A stretch of DNA of 7,002 bases from positions 1-7,002 of the forward strand of contig JAKFWB010000521.1 of the NCBI GenBank assembly GCA_021732945.1, in the 5' to 3' direction. The notes under the pieces are model-generated. The model ran no database searches. It was not told where the DNA came from and worked only from the letters and a program-made list of their open reading frames with translations. The DNA is from Porphyrobacter sp. (lineage in GTDB: Bacteria; Pseudomonadota; Alphaproteobacteria; Sphingomonadales; Sphingomonadaceae). The first letter of the stretch is position 1; the number at the start of each line of letters is the position of its first letter. The translations under genes and the position numbers were made by a program. Positions 1-5,626 of this stretch are shown here, piece after piece.

Positions 1-323
1 AGCGCGCAATTGGCGCGGGGATCGACATGGTCACCGGCAAGATCACCCGCGCGGTGGTGAAAGGCACGCCGATCACGCATCACCCCGATACCGGCGTGCT
101 GCTGATCGGGTTCGAGATTCCGGGCTGGGAGCGCGTGCTGGAGCTCGCTTCACGATGCGGCCCGGCGGTGGGGCTGGGCTATTGCGGGGCGGACATCGTG
201 CTCGATGTGAACGATGGCCCTCTGGTGATCGAGGTCAACGCCCACCCGGGGATCGAGATTCAGAATATCTGTCAGGCCGGGCTCAAGGTGCGGATTGCGG
301 CAACGGGCGAGGATTTCCGCTAG
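1..323 (+). CDS. Sugar-transfer-type ATP-grasp protein (alpha-L-glutamate ligase-like), 3' end only
   Basis: The reading frame is open from base 3 at the window edge to a TAG at 321-323, giving about 106 C-terminal residues; the start lies outside. The visible part is the C-terminal lobe of an ATP-grasp fold. It has an acidic strand GADIVLDV followed by VIEVNAHPG, where the Glu (codon 231-233) and Asn (codon 237-239) match the E-x-N pair that binds Mg-ATP in this superfamily. The ending PGIEIQN plus a following AGL segment is like the sugar-transfer-associated ATP-grasp / RimK-related ligase group (PF14397 style). Such enzymes join a carboxylate to an amine through an acyl phosphate; the substrate is not known here, and cell-surface polymer modification is a family-based guess. 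The gene is convergent with the GDYxxLxY gene and overlaps it by 41 bases. ATP-grasp is secure; the subfamily is moderately sure. Confidence 0.8.
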   Translation, partial: RAIGAGIDMVTGKITRAVVKGTPITHHPDTGVLLIGFEIPGWERVLELASRCGPAVGLGYCGADIVLDVNDGPLVIEVNAHPGIEIQNICQAGLKVRIAATGEDFR

Positions 324-906
324 GTTCGACGGGGCCAGCGGCCTCTGCCGCGTCCTGCGCATTGCGAAGTTCGCGCTCTTCCGGAGTGAAGGGTCGGAAG
401 CGGATCGCTATCGGCGTGAAACTGCCATCATCACGCTGTCGGATGGTCACAAACACATTCTGGTCACGCTTCCGCAATTCCACGTCGAGCGCGCGGGCAC
501 GATCTTGTTCGACATAGAGCCGCCCGTTCACCAGCGCGCTTGTTCCATAGACCCCTGATTTATCGGCGCGCACGGGATGGGCGCAGGCCTCTCCGTCGGA
601 TAGCCAGCGCGCCCTGGTCAGGCGCGGGGCGGTACCTTCCAGGCACAACGCGTCAGTCATCGCAGCACTAGTCGTTGCATCAGCGACCTGATCCACATCC
701 AGCGCGCGAATTTCGCTTTCATCGATCCCCGGCCAATCATAACTAAACTCGACATAGTGCCCGCGCAGATAATCGCGCGGGTCATATCCGTCGATCGGCA
801 CCTCCCAGTCAGTGCCTTGGTTATAGATCTGGTGGCTGGTCGCCCACAGCACAGCAAGGCCTAGCCCCGGGACGATTACGGCAGCGAGACGTGCGAGCCG
901 GTTCAT
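283..906 (-). CDS. GDYxxLxY (GDYXXLXXXL)-family membrane-anchored protein
   Basis: This 207-residue protein of unknown biochemical function starts with MNRLARLAAVIVPGLG and one hydrophobic segment (about residues 5-23), so it is probably anchored in the inner membrane with the rest outside the cytoplasm. The family signature follows at DPRDYLRGHYVEFSY, where the usual GDYxxLxY reads GHYVEFSY. A later segment with VYGTSALVNGRLYVEQ, then RDQNVFVTIRQRDDG, fits the beta-rich remainder of the family. The ATG at 906 was chosen because it overlaps the DUF2157 stop as ATGA and has GGGGGAG seven bases upstream (914-920); an upstream in-frame extension to 963 would sit inside DUF2157. The last dozen residues form a Pro-rich tail encoded antisense to the end of the ATP-grasp gene and look like an extension of the domain. 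Proteins of this family usually sit next to DUF2157 proteins, as here. The family call is good, the role unknown. Confidence 0.82.
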   Translation of the reverse strand: MNRLARLAAVIVPGLGLAVLWATSHQIYNQGTDWEVPIDGYDPRDYLRGHYVEFSYDWPGIDESEIRALDVDQVADATTSAAMTDALCLEGTAPRLTRARWLSDGEACAHPVRADKSGVYGTSALVNGRLYVEQDRARALDVELRKRDQNVFVTIRQRDDGSFTPIAIRFRPFTPEERELRNAQDAAEAAGPVEPSGNPRPLPQSAP

Positions 907-2054
907 GCCTCGGCTCCCCCGCCCGGCGGGGCGAAGGTCTTCGACACCCGCACCGCCACCCACGCCACGCCGACGATCAAAAGGCCCGATAGGATCAATC
1001 CAAAGCCGCTTGTCAGAAGATCGCCCGCCAATTCAAAGCTGAGGATGATAAGCCGCAGCGCGATCGCGGCCACGCTCAATTGGAAAACCCCGCGCCAGCC
1101 CGCCATCAGCGCGGCGGCAGCGATACCGATCCACAGCGCCATAAACAGCGCGGCTGGGGGGACGGTAAGGTGATCTGTGCCCCATGCGAGTGGCAGCACG
1201 AGCCCGGACAATGCGATGATTGTGCCCGCCATTCGCCCGGAAACGCCGGACCGCGCCGTTATCACGCCAAGCCCGGTCAATACTGCGGTTGCGCCACTGA
1301 CCAGCATACCCACCGCACCGCGAGTCAAATTGTCACTGTCGACTTCGCCCATGCTGGCTCCAATGGCGGCGAGCGACGCTCCGGCCACAGCATAGGCCAG
1401 CGTCACTTGTTCAAGCCGACGCCAGAAATCGTGCCGGTCGCTGCGCCCCCGCAGCCATGCAGCCAGCGGCGCCAAGGCGAGTGGTAGTGCGACAACGAAG
1501 GCAGCCCACGCTATCAGCCCCGTGCCGGGCGTAGGCGTACTATGTCCGATCACGGCGTCAGCATAGTCCCACACGCACCACACTGCCCCGCCCAGCACAG
1601 CAAGCGCGCTCGGCCAGCTGCGCCCCATCAGCAGCAGCAGCGGTGCAAACAGCACCAGCCATGTCGCCAAGGGCTGCCACAGCGGCGAGGACGTCTGATA
1701 GACCTGCCCCAGATGTCCAAAGAACGTGAGGCCCAGCGCGGCGGTGACGAACAGCAACGCTTCGGCCGCCCACGGCGTTGTCGCCGCAATCCGCGCTTCG
1801 CTCCAGAAAAGCGCAGCCAGTGCTGCGACAATCAGCGCAAGGTGCACGCCAAGCCGAACTTGCCCCGGAATTGCTTCCCAATTGGCAGCGATTACCGAGA
1901 TCAGCCCCAGCCCGATTGCCAGCGCGCCGATCCCGAACACCGCCCACAACGCCAGCGGGCGAGCATGCGCTGCCTCGTATGCCAGCAGCCGATCCCGCGT
2001 CGCCGCATCGATCAGGTCGGCATCGTGCCAGGTAGCAATCTTGCGCGCGCTCAT
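903..2054 (-). CDS. DUF2157 domain polytopic membrane protein
   Basis: The 383-residue product begins with a soluble N-terminus in which W9 and the helix DADLIDAATRDRLLAYEA (about 11-28) match the start of DUF2157. About twelve hydrophobic segments follow (roughly 35-57, 67-84, 97-115, 128-143, 147-165, 178-200, 217-233, 246-266, 276-291, 300-318, 325-340, 347-369). Family-like features are NWEAIPGQVR (58-67) and GHLGQVYQT (113-121). No enzymatic motif is visible and the function is unknown. The ATG at 2054 was chosen because DUF2157 homology begins there; a run GAGGGGG lies about 13 bases upstream, a rather long spacing with a small 5-bp hairpin in between. A longer frame up to 2237 would be embedded in pstS. 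The gene lies 44 bases after pstS on the same strand with no terminator in the gap, and its stop overlaps the next start, so translational coupling to the GDYxxLxY gene is likely. A separate DUF4401 partner, seen in some related loci, is absent. Confidence 0.85.
   Translation of the reverse strand: MSARKIATWHDADLIDAATRDRLLAYEAAHARPLALWAVFGIGALAIGLGLISVIAANWEAIPGQVRLGVHLALIVAALAALFWSEARIAATTPWAAEALLFVTAALGLTFFGHLGQVYQTSSPLWQPLATWLVLFAPLLLLMGRSWPSALAVLGGAVWCVWDYADAVIGHSTPTPGTGLIAWAAFVVALPLALAPLAAWLRGRSDRHDFWRRLEQVTLAYAVAGASLAAIGASMGEVDSDNLTRGAVGMLVSGATAVLTGLGVITARSGVSGRMAGTIIALSGLVLPLAWGTDHLTVPPAALFMALWIGIAAAALMAGWRGVFQLSVAAIALRLIILSFELAGDLLTSGFGLILSGLLIVGVAWVAVRVSKTFAPPGGGAEA
914..931 (-). promoter_or_regulatory. 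Hairpin overlapping the Shine-Dalgarno of the GDYxxLxY gene
   Basis: On the minus strand the last codons of DUF2157 contain CCCCGCC-G-GGCGGGG (917-931), a near-perfect G+C palindrome able to form a 6-bp stem with a 3-base loop. Its 3' arm contains most of GGGGGAG (914-920), the best ribosome-binding site for the ATG at 906. A folded stem would hide this site until ribosomes finishing DUF2157 melt it, which fits the ATGA stop/start overlap. The sequence is directly visible; the control role is inferred, and the hairpin may only reflect Pro-Pro-Gly-Gly coding. Confidence 0.4.
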
Positions 2055-2098
2055 GCCGGGCAGGCTACCCCCTCGCACGCAGCACTGCAACCACAGGC

Positions 2099-3160
2099 TT
2101 ACTTGGCTTCGAGTTCGGCCTTGGTCAGCAGCGGCAGATCGCGCACCTTGGCGGCGTTGGCGGCCATCGCGTCGGCAGGCATCGCGACCATGCCCTTCGC
2201 GGCGAGCGGGCCGTCCTTGCCCCAGCTCTTGACCCATTCGGCCAGATAGCCACCAAGGCCCGGTATCGCGCGCATATGCGCTTTCTTGACATAAACATAC
2301 AGCGGCCGCGCACCCGGATAGGCGAAGTTGGCGATGTTGTCATAGGTCGGATCGACCCCGCTCATCGGCAGGCCCTGCACCTTATCGAGGTTTTCTTCGA
2401 GGTAGGAGTAGCCAAACACGCCCACCGCGCGCGGGTTGCCGGTGATTTTCTGGACGATCAGATTGTCCTGTTCGCCCTGATCGACATAGCCGCCATCACT
2501 GCGCACTTCGGTGCAGACTTGCTTGAACTTGTCCTCATCGCTTTTCTTCAGCGCGGCCATGGCAGGCTTCGTCACGCAGCCGACTTCCAGCACCAGTTCC
2601 TTCAGCGCATCACGCGTGCCCGATGTGCTGGGCGGGCCGTAAACGATGATCGGATCGGACGGCAGCGCCGGATCGACATCCTTCCAGGTCTTGGCGGTCT
2701 GCGGCTTGCCATAGGGCTTGGCGGCCAGCGCCTCGTACACCGTCTTGGGGGACAGGTTCAGCACGATCCCGCCCTTGGCCGAGGCAAACGCAATCCCGTC
2801 CAGCCCGACCTGCAATTCGACTATCTCGTCAACGCCATTGGCCACGCACTTGTCGAATTCGGACGGCTTCAACCGGCGCGAGGCGTTGGCCATGTCGGGC
2901 GTGTTGGGCCCGAGCCCCGAACAGAACAGCTGGATGCCGTTGCCGGTGCCAGTCGATTCGATCAGCGGTGAACGCGAATCCGTGTTCGACCGGGCAAAAT
3001 TTTCGGCCACCACGGTCGCGAAGGGATAGACGGTGGACGACCCGACAGCATGTACCGAATTGCGGATGCCGCCCCCATCACAAGCGGTCAGGGCAAAGCT
3101 GGCCAACGCCAGCGCGGCGCCGATCCTGGCAAAGGCTGGGGTACGGTGGGCCATCATCAT
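2099..3160 (-). CDS. pstS: PstS-like periplasmic phosphate-binding lipoprotein
   Basis: The 353-residue protein has a lipoprotein signal: a basic start, a hydrophobic core (about 11-24) and the lipobox LTAC with the lipidated Cys at 27. The mature protein carries the PstS signature VGSSTVYPF (39-47), a second ligand loop ESTGTGNG (68-75) and the anion-binding turn STSGTRDAL (178-186). All three are typical of phosphate-binding class II solute receptors that feed the PstCAB ABC importer. Four further cysteines (80, 105, 195, 216) could form two disulfides, by spacing only. Three in-frame ATGs in a row (3160, 3157, 3154) follow TAGGA six bases upstream of the first, which I take as start. No pstC, pstA, pstB or phoU follows; DUF2157 does. 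A Pho box lies about 38 bases upstream of the start. The phosphate specificity is a family inference, but the start, signal and motifs agree well. Confidence 0.9.
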   Translation of the reverse strand: MMMAHRTPAFARIGAALALASFALTACDGGGIRNSVHAVGSSTVYPFATVVAENFARSNTDSRSPLIESTGTGNGIQLFCSGLGPNTPDMANASRRLKPSEFDKCVANGVDEIVELQVGLDGIAFASAKGGIVLNLSPKTVYEALAAKPYGKPQTAKTWKDVDPALPSDPIIVYGPPSTSGTRDALKELVLEVGCVTKPAMAALKKSDEDKFKQVCTEVRSDGGYVDQGEQDNLIVQKITGNPRAVGVFGYSYLEENLDKVQGLPMSGVDPTYDNIANFAYPGARPLYVYVKKAHMRAIPGLGGYLAEWVKSWGKDGPLAAKGMVAMPADAMAANAAKVRDLPLLTKAELEAK

Positions 3161-3362
3161 TCCGGTTCCTATCCTTGCTTGCCCGCTAGGCGCAATTGAT
3201 GACAGCGACATGACGCAGTGACTGCTCAAAAATCCCGCCACCAGCCACGGGCCACCAACGCTTGCCGATCGCTGGCAAAAGCATGGTTTGAAACGAATTT
3301 CCTCCAAAATGGATGCGCCGCGCTTAACGGCATCGTAACAGCTTTGATCGTAGCTCTGTGGC
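3161..3362. promoter_or_regulatory. Divergent intergenic control region between pstS and the diguanylate cyclase gene
   Basis: This 202-base gap is the only substantial gene-free stretch in the window and must hold the promoters for both flanking genes. Besides the Pho box it contains a TTGCC / GGCAA inverted repeat (3262-3266 and 3274-3278) and an A/T-richer patch around 3287-3310 with a TTGAAA (3288-3293) that could be a -35 element for the cyclase. No matching -10 at normal spacing was found. Promoter positions are therefore not assigned beyond the Pho box. Confidence 0.5.
3199..3216 (-). promoter_or_regulatory. Putative Pho box (PhoB binding site) upstream of pstS
   Basis: On the minus strand the sequence reads GCGTCAT, four bases, CTGTCAT. 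The second half (3199-3205) matches the PhoB half-site CTGTCAT exactly. The first half (3210-3216) shares GTCAT and differs at two positions. The 7-4-7 layout gives the 11-base repeat period known for PhoB boxes. It points towards pstS, ending 38 bases before the ATG at 3160, which suits a PhoB-activated promoter with a short leader. No convincing -10 hexamer is visible; TAGCGG (3183-3188) is at the right distance but weak. A third half-site is not seen on either side. Confidence 0.62.
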
Positions 3363-5126
3363 ATGCGAGGAATGCGCATCCTGATCCGGTTTTGCGTGGC
3401 TGCGATGCTGCTGGCGATGTTCGCCGTGCGGCCTGCTGCCGCGCATGAGGGCGCGCATGATCACGACCGCGATCTGCCCAGCTTTTCCCCCTCCTGCCAC
3501 GCTGCGGCCCCGGTTGATCGCACCGCCGCAGCCATGATCGCGCGGGGTGAGTGGACCTGCACCAACGAAAACTGGCGATCAGACGTGCCGTCAATGTGGT
3601 TGCGGTTCGATGCCCAAGGCTGGCACGATGAGCTGGCACCGCGCCAGCTCATCACCCGGATTGCGCGGTTCTCATCGATCACATTCTATGCGGTCGACGA
3701 TGATGGCACCATGCGCAGCGAGCGCTATGGCCAGAATGATGGTCGTCCCTTTGCCGACGGGCCAGTCTTCGAACTGCCTCTGCCGGAAATCACCGAACAG
3801 ACCAGAATGCTGCTGGTGCGGATCGAAGCGCCGCATTCCGTGCCGTTGATGAGCGAAGCGCGGATCACCCACGACAAGACCAAGACCCAATGGCGACCGG
3901 TCAATCTGGTGCTGCTCGCCTTTGTCATGGGCATGCTGACGCTTCCCCTGCTGTTCGACGTCAATTTTTATGTCGTGCTGCGCGAACGGTTCGTCCTGCT
4001 GCACGCGGGGCTGGTTGCCTCGATGATGGTCTATGTGATGTTTGCGGGCGGGTTGGTATCGGCGATGGTGGCGCTGCCACTGGCGCTGATCGCGGTGCTG
4101 GCTCCGCTGTCCTATGCGATCGCAGGCGGGCTGGCCGCGCTGTTTGTGGCCAATTTCCTGGAACGCGGCGCGCAGTCGCGGCTGATGCGCCGGGTGACGA
4201 TCATGGTCGGCTATTTCACCATGGCCGTGCCGGGCTTTCTTGCCTTGCAGTTTGATGTGACCCAGCCCTTCGACGATCGCGGGTATTTCATCACTTTCAT
4301 CCCGTTCATCATCGTGGTGACCTCGGCGGTGATCGAAGCCGTGCTGCGCGGTAGCCGTTCGGCGCGCTTCATTCTGGTGGCGTGGGCTCCGATCATCATC
4401 GCTTCGACCGAGCGGTTGCTGCGCGGTCTGGGCTGGTATGTCGGCCCGGCGAGCTATGATCAGATGCTGTATGTGGCGATCGGGATCGAGGTGGTGGTGA
4501 TCAGCCTCGCGATTGCCGACCGTTTTCTGGCGTTGCGGCACGAACGCGATGCTGCGCTGACCGAAGCTCGGTTCCTCGAACAGATTTCGACCCGCGATTC
4601 GCTGACCGGCCTGATGAACCGCCGCGCGATCGAGGCGCGGTTTGACGAACTGCTGCGGCAGGGCTTCAACACCTTCGCGCTGATCGACCTTGATCGGTTC
4701 AAGGCGATCAATGACCTCCACGGCCATCAGGTGGGCGATGCGGCGCTGATCGCCTGCGCCGATGCGATTCGCGCCAATGCCGATCGCGATTCGATTGCGG
4801 TGCGATTGGGCGGCGAGGAATTCGTGGTGCTGCTGCGCGGCGAACACACGCTCGAGCGCGCTGAGGCGTTACGGCGCGCGATTCCGATGCGGATTGCCAA
4901 TCAGGTGCCGGGGCTGGATCTGCCGGTCACCGCCAGCATGGGCGTGGTTGTGATGAGCGATTCAAGCCAGCACGCCATGGCCTTTGCCGAATTCTACGCG
5001 CGCGCCGACGCGCTGATGTATGAAGCCAAGGCTTCGGGACGCAACCGGCTGGCCTATGAGCGCCAGACCGTTTTCAAAGGCGCGGCGCGCGGGCGGGGGC
5101 CGGGCACGAATCGCGGCGCAGCCTAG
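3363..5126 (+). CDS. Membrane diguanylate cyclase: periplasmic sensor, 7TM (7TMR-DISM-like) and GGEEF domain
   Basis: This 587-residue protein should convert two GTP to c-di-GMP at the inner membrane. In order: a signal sequence (about 5-27, ending PAAA), a periplasmic region (28-178) resembling 7TMR-DISM extracellular domains, about seven membrane segments (180-200, 211-229, 235-262, 278-297, 308-328, 336-350, 367-389), a short charged helix (390-410), and a GGDEF domain. The catalytic domain has DSLTGLMNRR (412-421), FALIDLDRFKAIND (438-451; metal ligand D442), HQVGDAAL (455-462), active-site GGEEF (483-487) and DALMYEAKASGRNR (549-562). All catalytic residues are present, but the product-inhibition I-site is not: the RxxD position reads DRDS (475-478). 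The mature N-terminus is His-rich (H28, H32, H34), with cysteines at 45 and 66. No good ribosome site precedes ATG 3363; ATG 3372 is an alternative, and an in-frame stop lies at 3351. It is transcribed away from pstS. The enzyme call is strong, the ligand unknown. Confidence 0.9.
   Translation: MRGMRILIRFCVAAMLLAMFAVRPAAAHEGAHDHDRDLPSFSPSCHAAAPVDRTAAAMIARGEWTCTNENWRSDVPSMWLRFDAQGWHDELAPRQLITRIARFSSITFYAVDDDGTMRSERYGQNDGRPFADGPVFELPLPEITEQTRMLLVRIEAPHSVPLMSEARITHDKTKTQWRPVNLVLLAFVMGMLTLPLLFDVNFYVVLRERFVLLHAGLVASMMVYVMFAGGLVSAMVALPLALIAVLAPLSYAIAGGLAALFVANFLERGAQSRLMRRVTIMVGYFTMAVPGFLALQFDVTQPFDDRGYFITFIPFIIVVTSAVIEAVLRGSRSARFILVAWAPIIIASTERLLRGLGWYVGPASYDQMLYVAIGIEVVVISLAIADRFLALRHERDAALTEARFLEQISTRDSLTGLMNRRAIEARFDELLRQGFNTFALIDLDRFKAINDLHGHQVGDAALIACADAIRANADRDSIAVRLGGEEFVVLLRGEHTLERAEALRRAIPMRIANQVPGLDLPVTASMGVVVMSDSSQHAMAFAEFYARADALMYEAKASGRNRLAYERQTVFKGAARGRGPGTNRGAA
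3627..3653 (+). repeat. Perfect 11-bp inverted repeat (hairpin) inside the diguanylate cyclase gene
   Basis: GATGAGCTGGC (3627-3637) is followed by a five-base loop ACCGC and the exact complement GCCAGCTCATC (3643-3653). It lies in codons 89-97 of the cyclase, coding for D-E-L-A-P-R-Q-L-I. The pairing is read directly; a function (mRNA structure, pausing, or protein binding) is not established. Confidence 0.6.
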
Positions 5127-5138
5127 GACTTTCCCGAC

Positions 5139-5218
5139 CTCCGCTCATGCTGAGCTTGTCGAAGCATTAGGGGACGACCGTTGCGCCGCATCCTTCGACA
5201 GGCTCAGGATGAGCGGAG
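5139..5218. repeat. REP-like imperfect inverted repeat between convergent genes; possible bidirectional terminator
   Basis: The left arm (5139-5167) and right arm (5190-5218) are 29 bases each and complementary at 26 positions. Each contains CTCCGCTCAT, CTGAGC and TGTCGAAG in the same order, and 22 bases separate them. Mismatches are at 5149, 5156 (a possible G-U pair in RNA) and 5165. The element lies just after the cyclase stop (5126) and includes the final codons and stop of the thioesterase gene. The transcript could form a long stem from either strand, so it may end transcription of both convergent genes, although no T-run follows. From memory, CTGAGC-TGTCGAAG elements of this type are widespread intergenic repeats in sphingomonads and other alphaproteobacteria. 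Confidence 0.75.
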
Positions 5219-5626
5219 GAGGTCTTCGGCGCGGAACGGTGCCAGCACCTCGGGCCGCACGCGCGCCAGCCGTCCGGTCGCGCGGTCGATCATTGCCCAG
5301 GTGGTCGCGGCACTGACGAGGCGCTTGCTGTGCGCATCGGCGAATTCCACCCGGCGCAGCGACTTCGCGCCCATCGCGGGGCCTTCAATCCAAGTGGAGG
5401 CGGAGACAACCTCACCCTCGGCAATATTGCCGCGATAATCGATCTCGTGCCGCACCACGACCCAGAAGAAGGCCGCGCGATCTTCGGGTCGGGCGACGGC
5501 GTCCCAGTGGGCGGTTGCCATGTCCTGAATCCACTGCACCCACACCGTGTTGTTGACATGGCCAAGCTCGTCGATGTGCTCGGGAAACGCGGTGAAGGTG
5601 CGGATGAAGGTGTTTTGCGCGGTCAC
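5204..5626 (-). CDS. Hotdog-fold acyl-CoA thioesterase (4HBT/YbgC-like)
   Basis: The 140-residue product has the single hotdog domain of small thioesterases that hydrolyse acyl- or aryl-CoA in the cytoplasm. The hallmark is HIDELGHVNN (17-26): D19 aligns with the catalytic Asp of the 4-hydroxybenzoyl-CoA thioesterase family (D-x-x-G), and the long helix VWVQWIQDMATAHW follows. RHEIDYRGNIAEGEVV and then WIEGPAMGAKSLRRVEF correspond to the central strands, and AATTWAMIDRATGRLARV to the last strands. The length is normal. No ATG fits the domain start; the best start is a GTG at 5626 that overlaps the upstream peptidase stop as GTGA. AAGGA directly abuts it, too close for a standard ribosome site, so coupled reinitiation is likely. 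A more upstream GTG at 5698 would add 24 residues lying inside the peptidase gene. The last residues LRSS and the TGA come from the adjacent inverted repeat. The substrate cannot be told. Confidence 0.85.
   Translation of the reverse strand: MTAQNTFIRTFTAFPEHIDELGHVNNTVWVQWIQDMATAHWDAVARPEDRAAFFWVVVRHEIDYRGNIAEGEVVSASTWIEGPAMGAKSLRRVEFADAHSKRLVSAATTWAMIDRATGRLARVRPEVLAPFRAEDLLRSS

Noticed and set aside
2055..2098. Possible terminator between pstS and DUF2157
   Set aside because: Only a tiny GCAG/CTGC pairing and a weak GGG-based stem without T-run are present, so read-through is more likely.
2055..2237. N-terminal extension of DUF2157 into pstS
   Set aside because: The added part is Arg/Gln-rich antisense-like sequence within the pstS 3' end; family homology starts at 2054.
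1542..2249. Plus-strand frame opposite DUF2157 and the end of pstS
   Set aside because: The product is Arg/Gln/Pro-rich and crosses two real genes in antisense; it is typical of codon bias in high-G+C DNA.
2276..2971. Plus-strand frame opposite pstS
   Set aside because: It is antisense to clear PstS motifs; no start context or family likeness.
3262..3278. TTGCC-N7-GGCAA inverted repeat in the divergent region, a possible operator
   Set aside because: Five-base arms are expected by chance, and it cannot be tied to a known regulator. It is noted within the intergenic entry only.
3186..3284. Small minus-strand frame of 32 codons upstream of pstS, a possible leader peptide
   Set aside because: The only GGAGG run is about 16 bases from its ATG, and the frame passes through the Pho box. 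It has no sign of selection that I can see.
3161..3379. N-terminal extension of the pstS frame up to 3379
   Set aside because: The lipoprotein signal begins at the ATG cluster 3154-3160, which has a ribosome site. The extension would cover the Pho box and the start of the divergent gene.
3672..4847. Long open frame (391 codons) on the minus strand opposite the diguanylate cyclase
   Set aside because: It is a mirror of the strongly supported GGEEF cyclase frame in high-G+C DNA. Its product is overloaded with His, Gln, Arg and Asp without domain, hydrophobic pattern or ribosome site.
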